Below, piece after piece: positions 34,709-44,930 of a DNA stretch of 64,000 nt. The DNA is from Acidobacteriota bacterium (GTDB taxonomy: Bacteria; Acidobacteriota; Blastocatellia; Pyrinomonadales; Pyrinomonadaceae): assembly GCA_016718135.1 (NCBI GenBank), contig JADKEF010000017.1, forward strand, positions 186,001 through 250,000. The letters are read 5' to 3'. The notes below the pieces were generated by a model that saw only the letters and a list, made by a program, of their open reading frames with translations, was not told the DNA's origin and ran no database searches. The first letter of the stretch is position 1, and the number at the start of each line of letters is the position of its first letter. The position numbers were made by a program, and so were the translations under genes.

Positions 34709-35140
34709 TCAATACGCGTCCGGAGCGGTGCGTTCCATCCACCGTGTTGGGTGGCGGAGTTCGTCGAATTCGAATTGCTTATAAAGTCCGTGAGCATCCC
34801 GCGTTGCCAAAACCCAACGCCGCAGGCCTTGCAGATCGGGATGTACGACGATCACCTGCATCAGCCATTTACTCAGGCCACGGCCACGATATTCGTCGAT
34901 GATAAACACATCGCCAATGTAAGCGAACGTCGCCTTGTCGCTAACCACACGAGCAAATCCGATCTGCCGCTCGCCGTGATAGACACCGAAGCAGATCGAG
35001 TTTTCGATGGCCGTTTTTGTTTGTTCGAGGGTTCGGTTCTGAGCCCAGTAGCTTTCTTGGGAGAGAAACGTGTGGATCGCGTCGAGGTTGAGCCGCGATC
35101 TATCCGTACTGATCTGAAATCCGTCTCTTTCAGTTTCCAT
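34709..35140 (-). CDS. GNAT family N-acetyltransferase
   Basis: A 143-residue protein with a single GNAT fold. The acetyl-CoA loop is VFIIDEYRGRGLSKWLMQV, with the RGRG pyrophosphate-binding signature. Strand beta4 is QIGFARVVSDKATFAYIGD, and the C-terminal YKQFEFDELRHPTRWMER closes the domain. The substrate is unknown; similar small enzymes acetylate amines or antibiotics. The ATG overlaps the end of the repaired P-loop kinase gene by 11 nt, which supports an operon. A 102-nt gap separates it from the GpmI homologue. Confidence 0.9.
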   Translation of the reverse strand: METERDGFQISTDRSRLNLDAIHTFLSQESYWAQNRTLEQTKTAIENSICFGVYHGERQIGFARVVSDKATFAYIGDVFIIDEYRGRGLSKWLMQVIVVHPDLQGLRRWVLATRDAHGLYKQFEFDELRHPTRWMERTAPDAY

Positions 35141-35646
35141 CGTTCACACTGACCCCACGCAGATATTCGGCTATTTCAGCATTCGTTCGCAACGTTATAA
35201 AGCTCTTTTCGGGAAATTCCACGACTGCACTCAAGACTCGATCCCGTGTTGCATTCGGATAATTCCACACCCAAAGAATGAACTCAAGATCGAATCTCAT
35301 TGCATCCCGCGGTCATGTCAGGGCGGCTGCGGCCGTAGTATTTGATGGTGCGTTTTAAGATGCGGTAGAGGCAGATGAGGCGGGGTAGGTCGAGAAAGAT
35401 GATCGTATCAGCGGCACGCATACGCATCTCGCGAGTGCCGCCGAAATTGCCATCCATTATCCACGAATTGCGTTCTAGCATCACCGCGACCTTCGCTTCC
35501 CACTCGTCCGTCGGCGTCTTTTCCCAATTCGGCCGCCAATACTCTTGATCAAGATGAATCACCTCGATCCCAGTCCGTTCGCCAAGCTCGCGGGCAAAAG
35601 TAGATTTGCCCGACCCGCCGGAGCCGATGACGATCACCTTATTCAT
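35130..35646 (-). CDS. P-loop kinase of the topology-modulation (FlaR-like) type, frameshifted
   Basis: The N-terminal 115 residues carry the P-loop MNKVIVIGSGGSGKSTFARE, HLDQEYWRPNWEKTP and WIMDGNFGGTREMRMRAADT, as in proteins annotated DNA topology modulation protein, an adenylate-kinase-like fold. After PDMTAGCNE the given frame ends. The next frame continues RFDLEFILWVWNYPNATRD, VLSAVVEFPEKSF and NAEIAEYLRG to a stop at 35130. A one- or two-base error near 35300 therefore splits a protein of about 171 residues. The start at 35646 gives the family N-terminus. The biochemical role of the family is not established. Confidence 0.8.
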
Positions 35647-35697
35647 ATACCCAAGACATTTCGACAACCGCTGCGAATAGTTGTCGGTTTCGAGTTA

Positions 35698-36982
35698 TCA
35701 GTTGATCTGATAAAACGCCTTGCGGCCCGGAAATTTTGCGCTGTCGCCTAGGTCTTCTTCGATGCGGAGAAGCTGATTGTACTTGGCGATACGGTCGGAG
35801 CGGCAGAGGCTGCCCGTCTTGATCTGGCCGGCGTTTGTGGCGACGGCGAGGTCGGCGATGAAGCTGTCTTCGGTTTCGCCCGAGCGGTGCGAGATGACGG
35901 CGGTCATGTTGTTTGTGCGTGCAAGTTCAATTGCATCAAGCGTTTCCGTGAGCGTGCCGATCTGGTTTACCTTGATGAGGATGGAATTCGCCGCACCGAG
36001 TTCGATTCCCTTCTGAAGGAATTTAGTGTTTGTCACAAAAAGGTCGTCGCCGACGAGCTGTACGGTTTTGCCAACGCGCCCGGTGAGATTGCACCATCCG
36101 TCCCAATCATTTTCCGCCATGCCATCTTCTATCGAGACGATCGGATATTTACCGCACCAATCAGCCCAATACGCAGCCATCTCATCTGACGAAAGCTCGC
36201 GTTTGTCACTCTTTTTGAAAACGTATTTCCCTTCTTTGTAAAACTCACTCGACGCCGGATCGAGGGCGATCATTACGTCGTCTCCGGCTTTATATCCGGC
36301 GTTATCGATGGCTTCGAGAATTGTTTCGACCGCTTCTTCGTTGGATTTGAGATTCGGAGCAAAGCCGCCTTCGTCACCGACGCTGGTCGAGTACCCGCGT
36401 GATTTGAGCACGCCTTTCAGGTTGTGAAAGATTTCCGCTCCGCATCTGAGAGCTTCTGAAAAACTCTCCGCACCGACCGGCATTACCATGAACTCCTGAA
36501 AATCGACGTTATTGTCCGCGTGAGCACCGCCGTTGAGTATGTTCATCATCGGCACGGGCAATGTCTTCGCATTTGTGCCGCCGATGTAGCGATACAGCGG
36601 CATTTCCTGGAACGCAGAAGCCGCACGAGCGTTAGCCAACGAGACAGCGAGTATCGCATTTGCACCGAGCTTCGATTTCGTTTCGGTGCCGTCGAGATCG
36701 ATCATTGTCTGATCGATGAGCGTCTGGTCAAGAGCGTCGAGCCCTTCGAGTTCGCGACTGATGATATCGTTAACATTCGCAATGGCGGTCAGGACGCCTT
36801 TGCCGAGATAACGCGATTTGTCGCCGTCTCGCAGCTCAACTGCCTCATTCTCTCCCGTCGAAGCTCCACTCCGGAACCGCCCGGCCCTGCGTTCCGTCCT
36901 CAAGAATAACCTCGGCCTCGATCGTCGGATTCCCTCTCGAATCCATTATTTCGCGTGCCCAAACCTGTTCGATAAAGCTCAT
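35698..36982 (-). CDS. eno: Enolase, one frameshift
   Basis: Converts 2-phosphoglycerate to phosphoenolpyruvate. The N-terminal 44 codons (MSFIEQVWAREIMDSRGNPT to GRAVP) are in one frame. One extra G near 36865 shifts the frame, and SGASTGENEAVELRDGD resumes in the next. Removing it gives 427 residues, the normal enolase length. All catalytic elements are present: NGGAHADNNVDFQEFM, the Glu in VGDEGGFAP, metal ligands in SIEDGMAENDW and LVGDDLFVTN, catalytic Lys in ILIKVNQIGTLTET, and SHRSGETEDSF. A GAGGT ribosome site precedes the ATG, and an 8-bp tandem repeat lies 30 nt further upstream. Confidence 0.95.
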
Positions 36983-37012
36983 TTTTTTGAATACCTCTGA
37001 ATATGATTTTCA

Positions 37013-37052
37013 ACGCAAAGACGCGAAGATGCAAAGACGCATAGGAAAGAAG
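37013..37052. repeat. 8-bp tandem repeat upstream of eno
   Basis: Octamers in register read ACGCAAAG, ACGCGAAG, ATGCAAAG, ACGCATAG and GAAAGAAG. ACGCAAAG is identical to the first unit upstream of tsaC. The array lies in the eno leader, about 30 nt before the ATG. Confidence 0.75.
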
Positions 37053-37101
37053 AAGAAACACCACTCCCGCCTCTGAAATTCGCGATCCCGAGTATCAGTT
37101 A

Positions 37102-37870
37102 TTATTTTTGAAAACTCCAGATATCGTCGCCGCCGCCGAAATACACCTGCGTCTTGCTCTGTGCGATCGCCCCACTAGAGTAGCCGATATCGAGCCGCGT
37201 CACTTCGCCACCGTTTTTCGGAACCTTGCAGAACGCCTCTTTGTACATTGATTCGTCATCGAAGAAATATACATTTGCGTCATCGATCACGAATGGCTTC
37301 AGCGAGAAGCTCTTTACCAAGGTCACCGGTTCGCCGCCCGTTTTCGCGAGTAGCGGGGCGCGCGGCGTCCCGAAAGCTCGTCGAGGCCTTGCGGGACCGG
37401 CCGGAGTGCCTGCGGCTTTTCATCAGGCTCGACGAGTGTGCCAATAGACGAACTTGTCGTCGAGGGCGAAGCGGAATTCTCTGCTCATCAGCAAATACCT
37501 CGCTCTTGCCGCCGGTTTTCAGCACTGAAAATATCGGCTTTGGCTGCGGAAGAACGCCGGAACTGTAGTAGCCGTGATTGGCCCAATAGACTCGTTCGCC
37601 GTCGACTAGGCCGTTTCGGGGCGCCTGCTCTAGTGGACTGGTGCCGGCCGGATCGGCAACTTTTCTGAGGCCGTTCGTGCCCTCGTTGGCCGGGACGCCG
37701 CCGAACAATCGTCAACTACAATGTTGAAGGCGGAGCTTTTGCTCTTTGCCCGCTATCTTCTTGCTCTTGACCCAATCCGGCCCACTCTTGATCTCGCCGC
37801 AGCCGAGCATGAGAAAAAGTAGAACCAAGACAGTACTCGCACAGCTGAAGGCACGATGATTGAATTTCAT
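37102..37870 (-). CDS. Lipoprotein with beta-propeller-like repeats, frameshifted
   Basis: The start at 37870 gives MKFNHRAFSCAST, then VLVLLFLMLGCGE, a clear lipoprotein signal with lipobox MLGC. Later pieces in other frames carry DGERVYWANHGYYSSGVLPQ, FSVLKTGGKSEVFADEQ, AKTGGEPVTLVKSFSLKPFV, DDANVYFFDDESMYKE and KTQVYFGGGDDIWSFQK. These repeating D-VY(W/F)-KTGG units are like the blades of DUF5050 or SMP-30-type propellers. At least three indels interrupt it. A periplasmic or outer-membrane sensor or binding role is inference. It lies between the divergent regions of eno and the CorC-type gene. Confidence 0.55.
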
Positions 37871-37942
37871 GGAGATTTGCGGGCCTCTAATTTAGAAATC
37901 TTCCAAGATAAAGTAACTGGATTCTAAACAAAACACAAAGAT

Positions 37943-39340
37943 CTACGCATCGGTCTTTACCATTCGAACCAGCATTACCCTATGCTTCTCGACCTTTTCG
38001 ATGGTGAAAACATGCCCGTTATATGGCACTTCGTCACCGACGGACAAGACCTGCCCAGCCTCGGACATAAGAAAGCCCGCTATGGTCGTATATGCCTCAG
38101 AGATCGGAATACTCATTTCCAGGCGGCGGTTCAGATCTCGAACCGCCAATCCGCCGTCGAGCAAATAGCTGCCGTCGGCTTGTTCATCGATCTGCTCGTC
38201 GACCTCCGCGTCGTGCTCGTCTGAGATATCGCCGACGATCTCTTCGAGCAGGTCTTCGAGGGTGATGATGCCCTCGACGCCGCCGTGTTCGTCGACGACG
38301 AAACCGAAGTGAAACTTTTCACGCTGCATCTGTCGCAACACGTCCTCGAGCCGCGCGGTGTCGACGACGTAATTTGGCTTGATCAGGATGTTTTCGATCT
38401 TGAACGACTTGGGCCTGCCGATGAATGCGACTAGATCTCGAGTGTGGATGAATCCGGCAATGTCATCGAGCGAACCGCGCGTGACCGGCAAGCGAGAAAA
38501 GGAGCTCGAACTACACACTTCGATAATGTCATTAAGCGTCGCGGTATCGGGAATCGAGATGATCTCAGTACGCGGTATCATCGCTTCTTTGACAGTAGTC
38601 TCGGAGAACTCGAAGATCTGATTGATGAGGTTCTTTTCTTCTTCATTCAAATGCCCACTGGCATGCGACACATTGAGCAGCTGACGTATCTCATCCTCGG
38701 TATAACTGGAACCATGTTCGTCGTGGCCCTTTAGCCCCATGATCCGGACGGTCTTGGTTCCAGCCCAATCGAGTAGACGTATCGGCCAACTGAAAATTCG
38801 ATAAAAGATCTGAAGTGGAACGGCGATCGTGTAAGATACCCGCTCGGAGATCTCAAGTGCGGCAGTTTTCGGTGCCAGCTCGCCAAAAACAATGTGCAGA
38901 AACGTGATGATCGAAAACGCGATCGTAAACGACACGGTGTGCAGAACAGCTCCCGAGGTCAGTACTGTAATACCCGTCGACTCACCGGCCCAAATTAGCA
39001 ACGGTTCGAGTATCGACGCGATCGCAGGTTCACCGACCCATCCGAGCCCGAGCGACGAAAGCGTAATTCCGAGCTGCGTGGCCGAGATGTACGCGTTCAG
39101 ATTGTTAAGCATCGCCAACAGACGAACTGCGGCCTTATCGCCCTCTGCAGCGGTCGCCTCGATGCGTGACTTGCGCACTGCGACCAGGGCAAACTCGCTT
39201 GCGACGAAAAAGCCATTGGCCAGCACAAGAAAAACCACAAATACAAGCTTTGTAAGCGAGAGCGAAAGCGAGGGTAACTCAGGTGTAGGTACGCCGTCGG
39301 CGGCCCACAAAAAGAAAAGCAAACTAGCAGGATCGTCCAT
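37943..39340 (-). CDS. CNNM/CorC-HlyC family transporter-associated protein
   Basis: A 465-residue protein. An N-terminal DUF21/CNNM transmembrane domain (residues about 25-200) has ANGFFVASEFALVAVRKSRI, ISATQLGITLSSLGLGWVGE and VFGELAPKTAAL. A CBS pair (about 220-345) is marked by MIPRTEI and GFVVDEHGGVEGIITLEDLL. The C-terminal CorC_HlyC domain has YLLDGGLAVRDLNRRL and TTIAGFLMSEAG. Family members are implicated in Mg2+/Co2+ efflux or homeostasis and are often mis-named haemolysins. The frame is intact and the start gives a short N-terminal tail before the first helix. Confidence 0.93.
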   Translation of the reverse strand: MDDPASLLFFLWAADGVPTPELPSLSLSLTKLVFVVFLVLANGFFVASEFALVAVRKSRIEATAAEGDKAAVRLLAMLNNLNAYISATQLGITLSSLGLGWVGEPAIASILEPLLIWAGESTGITVLTSGAVLHTVSFTIAFSIITFLHIVFGELAPKTAALEISERVSYTIAVPLQIFYRIFSWPIRLLDWAGTKTVRIMGLKGHDEHGSSYTEDEIRQLLNVSHASGHLNEEEKNLINQIFEFSETTVKEAMIPRTEIISIPDTATLNDIIEVCSSSSFSRLPVTRGSLDDIAGFIHTRDLVAFIGRPKSFKIENILIKPNYVVDTARLEDVLRQMQREKFHFGFVVDEHGGVEGIITLEDLLEEIVGDISDEHDAEVDEQIDEQADGSYLLDGGLAVRDLNRRLEMSIPISEAYTTIAGFLMSEAGQVLSVGDEVPYNGHVFTIEKVEKHRVMLVRMVKTDA

Positions 39341-39438
39341 TATGGGATCAACAAAAAACTAAACAGGCCTCATACCTCCAAGTAGAGACCTCGATTGCGA
39401 AAGTATAGCATAGCATTGCCTCGAAAAATGAAGCACGA

Positions 39439-40008
39439 TCAAGCTGATTCATTGTCGATCATCTCCTGGATCAGCATCCTGCAAGAGCCGCATCCGCCAC
39501 CTGCCCGGCAGGAATCCGCGACCATTTCGACCGTAACTTCAGTATTCAAGGCGATGAATTCGTCGATCACTCGTTCGGAGACTCCAAAGCACGTGCAGAT
39601 CAGAGCTTCTTCTCCGCGAAAGTCCTCGATCCGTCGCTCGCGAAGGGCGGCAAAGGCATTTCTAAGTGCCTCGACGCAAACCTCCGCACAATGCACTCGC
39701 TGGGACGGCAACACTCCTATCTCACGTACAACCTCAGATATTAATTCCCCTCGGTCGAGGCCGTGCAATTCGGAAACGCCCTTTTCTGTGACAGTTTCGG
39801 CGAGAATATCGGCGACCGCGACCATATAGCCGCAGCCGTTGCTCGAAAAAGAGGCCGAGGTCTTCGGCTTATCCGTTGTTAACGAAAATGAGACGTAGCA
39901 ACCGCAGACAAAGCTCGCCGAACGTCCGCACACGACCGAATCAGAGCCCAATACGGCATGTTGCGGAGCAAACGCCCGTAACTCGATCTTTTTCGGATAC
40001 ACGGCCAT
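39439..40008 (-). CDS. NifU-like Fe-S scaffold fused to a BFD-type [2Fe-2S] domain
   Basis: A 189-residue protein. Residues 1-115 resemble the IscU/NifU N-terminal scaffold, with the three cysteine regions VCGCYVSF, SSNGCGYMVAVADI and QRVHCAEVCVEAL. Residues 130-185 form a BFD-like (bacterioferritin-associated ferredoxin) domain with the four-Cys pattern ICTCFGVSE then CRAGGGCGSCRMLIQEM. The third domain of classical NifU (C-terminal CxxC Nfu) is absent. The expected role is Fe-S cluster assembly or transfer. No nifS/iscS neighbour is present, so it is an orphan here. The scaffold part is more divergent than IscU, which lowers confidence in the name. Confidence 0.8.
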   Translation of the reverse strand: MAVYPKKIELRAFAPQHAVLGSDSVVCGRSASFVCGCYVSFSLTTDKPKTSASFSSNGCGYMVAVADILAETVTEKGVSELHGLDRGELISEVVREIGVLPSQRVHCAEVCVEALRNAFAALRERRIEDFRGEEALICTCFGVSERVIDEFIALNTEVTVEMVADSCRAGGGCGSCRMLIQEMIDNESA

Positions 40009-40096
40009 GTTTCAAATGTAGGATGAGTACGAGCGAGCGGCAAATCGCTTAACGATTTCTTTTACAATTCGAAGATTTCCGATTAACATCATCGAT

Positions 40097-40669
40097 ATGC
40101 GGCTGTTTTGTTTTTGCCTATTTGCTTTTGCGTTTTTACTTTCAACCGCGTGCCGTCCGGCGGCGGCTCCTGTAGCTGTCGGAAACCGAGCCGTGTCAGT
40201 TAATGATCGCCCGACAACGAATCTACCCGCTCAGGCAGCGAAACCACTCGCGGATATGAGTTGGACCGATCAGAATGAGCGCGTCCACAAGGTTGGAGAT
40301 TTTAAAGGTAAGGCATTGATACTCGATTTTTGGGCAACGTACTGCGGCCCTTGTCGCGAAGAGATCCCCCACCTCAATTCGTTACTCGCCAAATACGGCC
40401 CCGACAAGCTCCATATCGTCGGCCTAAACGTCGGCGGAGCGGAAGATTTTAAGGAAATACCTGAGTTTCTTAAGACCACAAAGATCGACTACCCGATCGC
40501 GGCCCCCGAGGATGCTCTCAGCAACTTCATCTTCTTTGAACGTAGCGACATACCACAGACAATGGTCATCGACCGCTCAGGAAGCGTCGTCACCAAGATC
40601 ATCGGATTCAGTCCCGCGATCCAGAAGCAGCTTGATGCAGCCGTAGAAAAGGCAGTCACCTCAAACTAA
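40097..40669 (+). CDS. TlpA-like thioredoxin-fold lipoprotein
   Basis: A 190-residue protein with signal and lipobox FAFLLSTACRP, so anchored on the periplasmic side. The thioredoxin fold has the active site FWATYCGPCREEIPHL (CGPC), then LHIVGLNVGG and the cis-Pro loop DIPQTMVIDRSG. Such TlpA/ResA/DsbE-like proteins reduce apocytochrome c or other periplasmic disulfides. The neighbours do not reveal the partner. The downstream GH15 gene begins 8 nt after the stop, so the two are probably cotranscribed, although functionally unrelated. Confidence 0.9.
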   Translation: MRLFCFCLFAFAFLLSTACRPAAAPVAVGNRAVSVNDRPTTNLPAQAAKPLADMSWTDQNERVHKVGDFKGKALILDFWATYCGPCREEIPHLNSLLAKYGPDKLHIVGLNVGGAEDFKEIPEFLKTTKIDYPIAAPEDALSNFIFFERSDIPQTMVIDRSGSVVTKIIGFSPAIQKQLDAAVEKAVTSN

Positions 40670-40677
40670 CCAAAAGT

Positions 40678-42638
40678 ATGAGAGACATCCCCGTCGGCAA
40701 CGGAAGCCTCCTTTTAAATTTCGACGATAAATACCAGATCCGCGACGTCTATTTTCCGCATGTCGGGCAGGAAAACCACTCTGAGGGTTTCCCGTTTAGG
40801 TTTGGCGTTTGGGTTGACGGCGAGTTTTCGTGGGTCTTTGAGGACGGGTGGAGCCGCTCGCTCAAGTATTTGCCGCAAACTCTTGTCACCGACGTAATCC
40901 TCACAAATGATGCTCTCGGCATCAAGATCGACTGCAACGATACGGTCGCCGGCGACGAAAATATTTACCTTCGGCGAGTGAGCGTGACGGATCTCAAAGG
41001 AACGCCACGTCGTGTCCGAGTCTTTTTGCATCACGACTTTCGCATATATGAAAATAAGATCGGCGACACCGCATTCTTCGATCCGGACACTCACGCACTA
41101 GTCCATTACAAAAAGCACCGGTATTTCCTAATAGATACAGAACCGCCGTTTGACGCATTCGCCACGGGACGCAAGGCGTTTCGTAATAGTGAGGGAACTT
41201 GGCGGGATGCGGAGGACGGGGATCTTGCGGGCGGGCCTATCACGGAGGGCTCGGTCGACTCGACTATCGCCGTACATTTCGAACTCGTGGCAAGCGGCTC
41301 TCACGAATTCTATTACTGGATCGTCGCGGCGACCTCGCACGCGGCCGTCGTGGAACTGAATGCTCATGTCCATTTGCGAACGCCCGAAAAGTATTTCCGC
41401 GAGACGGAAAATCACTGGCACGCTTGGGTCAACAAAAACAGTCTGCCCGATGGCCTGCCTCCGGAGATCGTTGAATTCTACAAACGTAGCCTCCTGATCC
41501 TCAAGACACAGATCGACCACGGCGGAGCAATTATCGCTGCCAACGACTCTGATGTATCGGAACGTGCGACTGACAATTACAGCTACCAATGGATGCGTGA
41601 CGGTTCGTTCGTGGCAAATGCACTCGATCTTGCCGGGTATCCCGAGATAACTCGTAGCTACTTTCATTTTTGTGCAAAGGTAATGCACGAGAAAGGCTAT
41701 TTCCTGCAGAAGTACAATCCGGACGGCACGCTCGGCTCGAGCTGGCATCCGCGTTGGGACAACTACCGAAAGGTAGAAATGGTGCCGATCCAGGAGGACG
41801 AGACTGCTCTTGTTCTCTGGGCCTTGTGGAAGAATTTCGAGAAATATCGTGATATTGAGTTGATACGGAGTTGTATCACAAACTCGTCGTGCCGTGTGCC
41901 AACTTCATGGCGGACTTTCGGGACGCAGCAACAAAACTGCCGAAACCGAGTTGGAATTTATGGGAGGATCGCCGTGGAGTTCACACGTTTACTTGTGCAA
42001 CCGTCGTGGCGGGCCTGCGAGCCGGGGCAAACATGGCAAGGCTTTTTGCCGACGACGAAAAAGCAGATGGCTATGAACAGGCCGCTTCTGAGGTCGTGGG
42101 GGCGATGGCGGAACACCTCTACAGCCAACCGCTTGGCCGGTTCGTACGTTCATTGCAATCGAACGGTGACGACTCGCTTACGCCAGATCCGACGGTTGAT
42201 GCATCGCTTTTTGGAGTTTTCTATTTCGACTGTTTCGACGTAGATGATGAAATGGTTGCGGGTACGATGAAGGCTATCGATGAGGTTCTGTGCAATAAAA
42301 CGGAGTTCGGTGGCATCGCCCGTTTTGAGAATGATGGCTATATGCGTGTCTCAAACGACGTGACGGGCAATTCCTGGTTTATCTGTACGCTCTGGATGGC
42401 CGACTATCACATTGCCATGTCTACGACACCGGAAGGGCTTGGCCCCGCACTCGAGATCCTAACATGGACGGCCGAAAGGGCATTGCCGTCCGGCGTTCTG
42501 GCCGAACAGGTCAACCCGCTCACAGGCGAGGAACTATCGGTCTCCCCGCTCACCTGGTCGCACTCGACGTTCGTCGCCACGTTACAAAGCTATCTCAAAA
42601 AGCTATCTGAGCTAGAAGCCGCTCCCGTTATCGAATAG
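40678..42638 (+). CDS. GH15 glucoamylase-type glycosidase, one frameshift
   Basis: Two overlapping frames join into a 653-residue protein when one deleted base near 41868 is restored (IELI, then ELYHKLVVPCANFM). The N-terminal beta-sandwich (residues 1-250) begins MRDIPVGNGSLLLNFDDKYQ. The (alpha/alpha)6 barrel has YSYQWMRDGSFVANALDLAG, with the general acid region EDETALVLWAL, and the general base region LAEQVNPLTGEELSVSPLTW. No signal peptide is present, so a cytoplasmic enzyme is likely, cutting glucose from glycogen, maltodextrin or trehalose-type oligosaccharides. It lies directly upstream of pyruvate kinase and fits glycogen use together with glgC. Confidence 0.9.
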
Positions 42639-42657
42639 AATCTTCTATTCACTTGTT

Positions 42658-44172
42658 ATGAGAAAAGCCAAGATACTCGCCACGTTGGGCCCGTCGTCAA
42701 GTTCCCAAGAAATGATCGAGTCGATGCTCGATGCCGGATTGAATGCTGTCCGCATCAACATGTCGCACGGTTCGCAGGACGAGCACGCTGCAACTATCGC
42801 CGCGGCACGTGCGGCCGCAGAGAAACTGATGAAGCCGCTCGCCGTGCTTGTCGATCTATCAGGGCCAAAGATCAGGACGCGAACCCTGGCTGAGGGCAAA
42901 CCTGTCCTTTTGGTAAAGGGCGAACAGTTTGTAATCACCAACCGCGAGATCGTCGGCAATGTGAATGAAGTTGGAACCAACTTTTTTGACCTGCCGTCAG
43001 CCGTCGAACCTGAGGCTCGCATTCTGCTCGATGATGGAGCTATCGAGCTTGTAGTCGAGTCCAAGACCGATACAGATATCACTTGCCGCGTCGTAACCGG
43101 CGGCATACTTTCCGAACGCAAGGGTATCAACCTCCCGCACACCTCGCTACCGATCCCGTCGCTGACGGATAAAGATCGTTCCGACCTCGAATGGGCGATG
43201 GGGCAGAATGTCGATTACATCGCACTCTCTTTCGTGCGCACTGCGGCGGATTGCAAAGAGGTCAAGGATATTATCAAGCAACTCAATACGCGAAAACTCG
43301 GGCGTGCGTTGCTTGTCGCGAAGATCGAAAAGGCTGAGGCTATCGAGAATTTGATGGAGATCATCGCCGAGACCGACGGCCTGATGGTGGCTCGCGGCGA
43401 CCTCGGCGTTGAGACGAGCGTCGAGCTTGTTCCGGTCTATCAGAAGCGAATTATCGAATTGGCGGTCGCTCACGATAAGTTTGTTATAACCGCGACGCAG
43501 ATGCTGCAGTCGATGATCGAGAATCCATTTCCAACCCGGGCCGAGGCTTCCGACGTAGCTAATGCAGTCTGGGACGGAACGGATGCCGTGATGCTATCGG
43601 CGGAAACGGCCGCCGGTAAGTATCCCGTCGAGGCGATCAAGACGATGGTCCGCATCATCGACGCAGCCGAGACGATCAAGGCTGACAAACTGAGGAAACC
43701 AGTCAAGTTCCAACAAGAACCAAGCCGCCGTACTAGCCAGGCCCTATGCAAGGCTGCCGCCTATGCCGCAAAAGAGATGATGACTGAGAAGGTTGTTGTC
43801 TTTACGGAAAGCGGTCTGATGGCTCGGCGGCTGTCGTCTGTGAGGTCAGGACTGCAGACGTATGCCCTGACGACCTCTGCCGATGCTTGTGATCAGTTGG
43901 CGATGATATGGGGTGTGCGTCCGTTCTTCGACCACCGGTTGAATATGAGTGCAAAATCCCGGTCTCTTGATGAATCAACGATGCTCGATCTGATGAATGT
44001 CGAGTGTGATGCCACAGAAGAGATGCTAAAACTCGGTGAGGAAACCTTACTTGCCGCAAAGGTCGTCGAAGATGGCGAAACGATAATCATGCTCGCCGGA
44101 CGCCTCTCGGGCTTGGGGCTATCGAGCTCAGTAGTTGTCTGGACGATCGGCGAAGAGATCGCGAGACGGTGA
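42658..44172 (+). CDS. pyk: Pyruvate kinase
   Basis: A 504-residue enzyme that converts phosphoenolpyruvate and ADP to pyruvate and ATP. The start MRKAKILATLGPSS and NAVRINMSHGS are typical. LVDLSGPKIRTRTL is the substrate motif. The catalytic and metal-binding helix reads LVAKIEKAEAIENLMEIIAE with MVARGDLGVE. ATQMLQSMIENPFPTRAEAS and AVMLSAETAAGKYP follow. The C-terminal allosteric domain is complete. A 19-nt gap from GH15 suggests cotranscription. It converges with the VIT1 gene, whose stop lies 8 nt away. Confidence 0.97.
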   Translation: MRKAKILATLGPSSSSQEMIESMLDAGLNAVRINMSHGSQDEHAATIAAARAAAEKLMKPLAVLVDLSGPKIRTRTLAEGKPVLLVKGEQFVITNREIVGNVNEVGTNFFDLPSAVEPEARILLDDGAIELVVESKTDTDITCRVVTGGILSERKGINLPHTSLPIPSLTDKDRSDLEWAMGQNVDYIALSFVRTAADCKEVKDIIKQLNTRKLGRALLVAKIEKAEAIENLMEIIAETDGLMVARGDLGVETSVELVPVYQKRIIELAVAHDKFVITATQMLQSMIENPFPTRAEASDVANAVWDGTDAVMLSAETAAGKYPVEAIKTMVRIIDAAETIKADKLRKPVKFQQEPSRRTSQALCKAAAYAAKEMMTEKVVVFTESGLMARRLSSVRSGLQTYALTTSADACDQLAMIWGVRPFFDHRLNMSAKSRSLDESTMLDLMNVECDATEEMLKLGEETLLAAKVVEDGETIIMLAGRLSGLGLSSSVVVWTIGEEIARR

Positions 44173-44179
44173 AAATTTC

Positions 44180-44869
44180 CTAGACCACCGTTCCAAACAA
44201 CTTGCCGACCAATGCCGTGACTCCCATCGCGATCGCTCCCCAAAACAGGACGCGGACCGCTCCGGTTACTACGCTCGCCCCACCAGCCCGTGCCGCAACT
44301 CCTCCGAGCACAGCAAGAAACACTAAAGACGAAACGGCTACGATCGGGATCATTGCAGAGCCTACAAACACTGCTGTTACGATAAGTGGCAGTGCAGCAC
44401 CGATCGCAAAACTCACCGCCGAAAACACAGCAGCCTGGATCGGCCGCGCACTCAAGTGCTGCATTATACCGAGTTCGTCCCGCGCATGCGCCCCAAGCGC
44501 ATCGTGTGCCGTCAATTGAACCGCAACCTGATGAGCAAGATCCGCGTCGAGCCCGCGGTCTTCGTAAATTCCAGCGAGCTCCTCAAGTTCATGGTCAGGG
44601 CTGAGAGCAAGTTCCTTTTTCTCACGCTCGAGATCGGCTTTCTCTGTGTCCGCCTGTGAGTAAACCGAAACATATTCACCGGCGGCCATCGACATGGCTC
44701 CCGCAACAAGTCCAGCGACGCCGGCAACGACTACAGCTCCATGCTCGGCCTGCGAGGCAGCTACCCCGATCACAAGACTCGCCGTTGAGACGATCCCGTC
44801 ATTCGCACCAAGCACGGCGGCGCGTAACCAACCGATACGGTCTGTTCGATGATGTTCGCGATGAGGCAT
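44180..44869 (-). CDS. VIT1/CCC1-family iron or manganese transporter
   Basis: A 229-residue membrane protein. The family signature is LRAAVLGANDGIVSTASLVI at the first helix. GLVAGAMSMAAGEYVSVYSQ follows in helix 2, then a charged cytoplasmic loop (TEKADLEREKKELALSPDHE) that binds metal in relatives. Three C-terminal helices end GVTALVGKLFG. Relatives export or store Fe2+ or Mn2+. The protein is complete and the start matches the family. The divergent gap to the methyltransferase gene is short, with no visible control site. Confidence 0.93.
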   Translation of the reverse strand: MPHREHHRTDRIGWLRAAVLGANDGIVSTASLVIGVAASQAEHGAVVVAGVAGLVAGAMSMAAGEYVSVYSQADTEKADLEREKKELALSPDHELEELAGIYEDRGLDADLAHQVAVQLTAHDALGAHARDELGIMQHLSARPIQAAVFSAVSFAIGAALPLIVTAVFVGSAMIPIVAVSSLVFLAVLGGVAARAGGASVVTGAVRVLFWGAIAMGVTALVGKLFGTVV

Positions 44870-44930
44870 ATTGTCATTCTACCCGACAATGAACAAAATA
44901 AGTATTTCCGTGCGGTAGAACAAGCCGTGT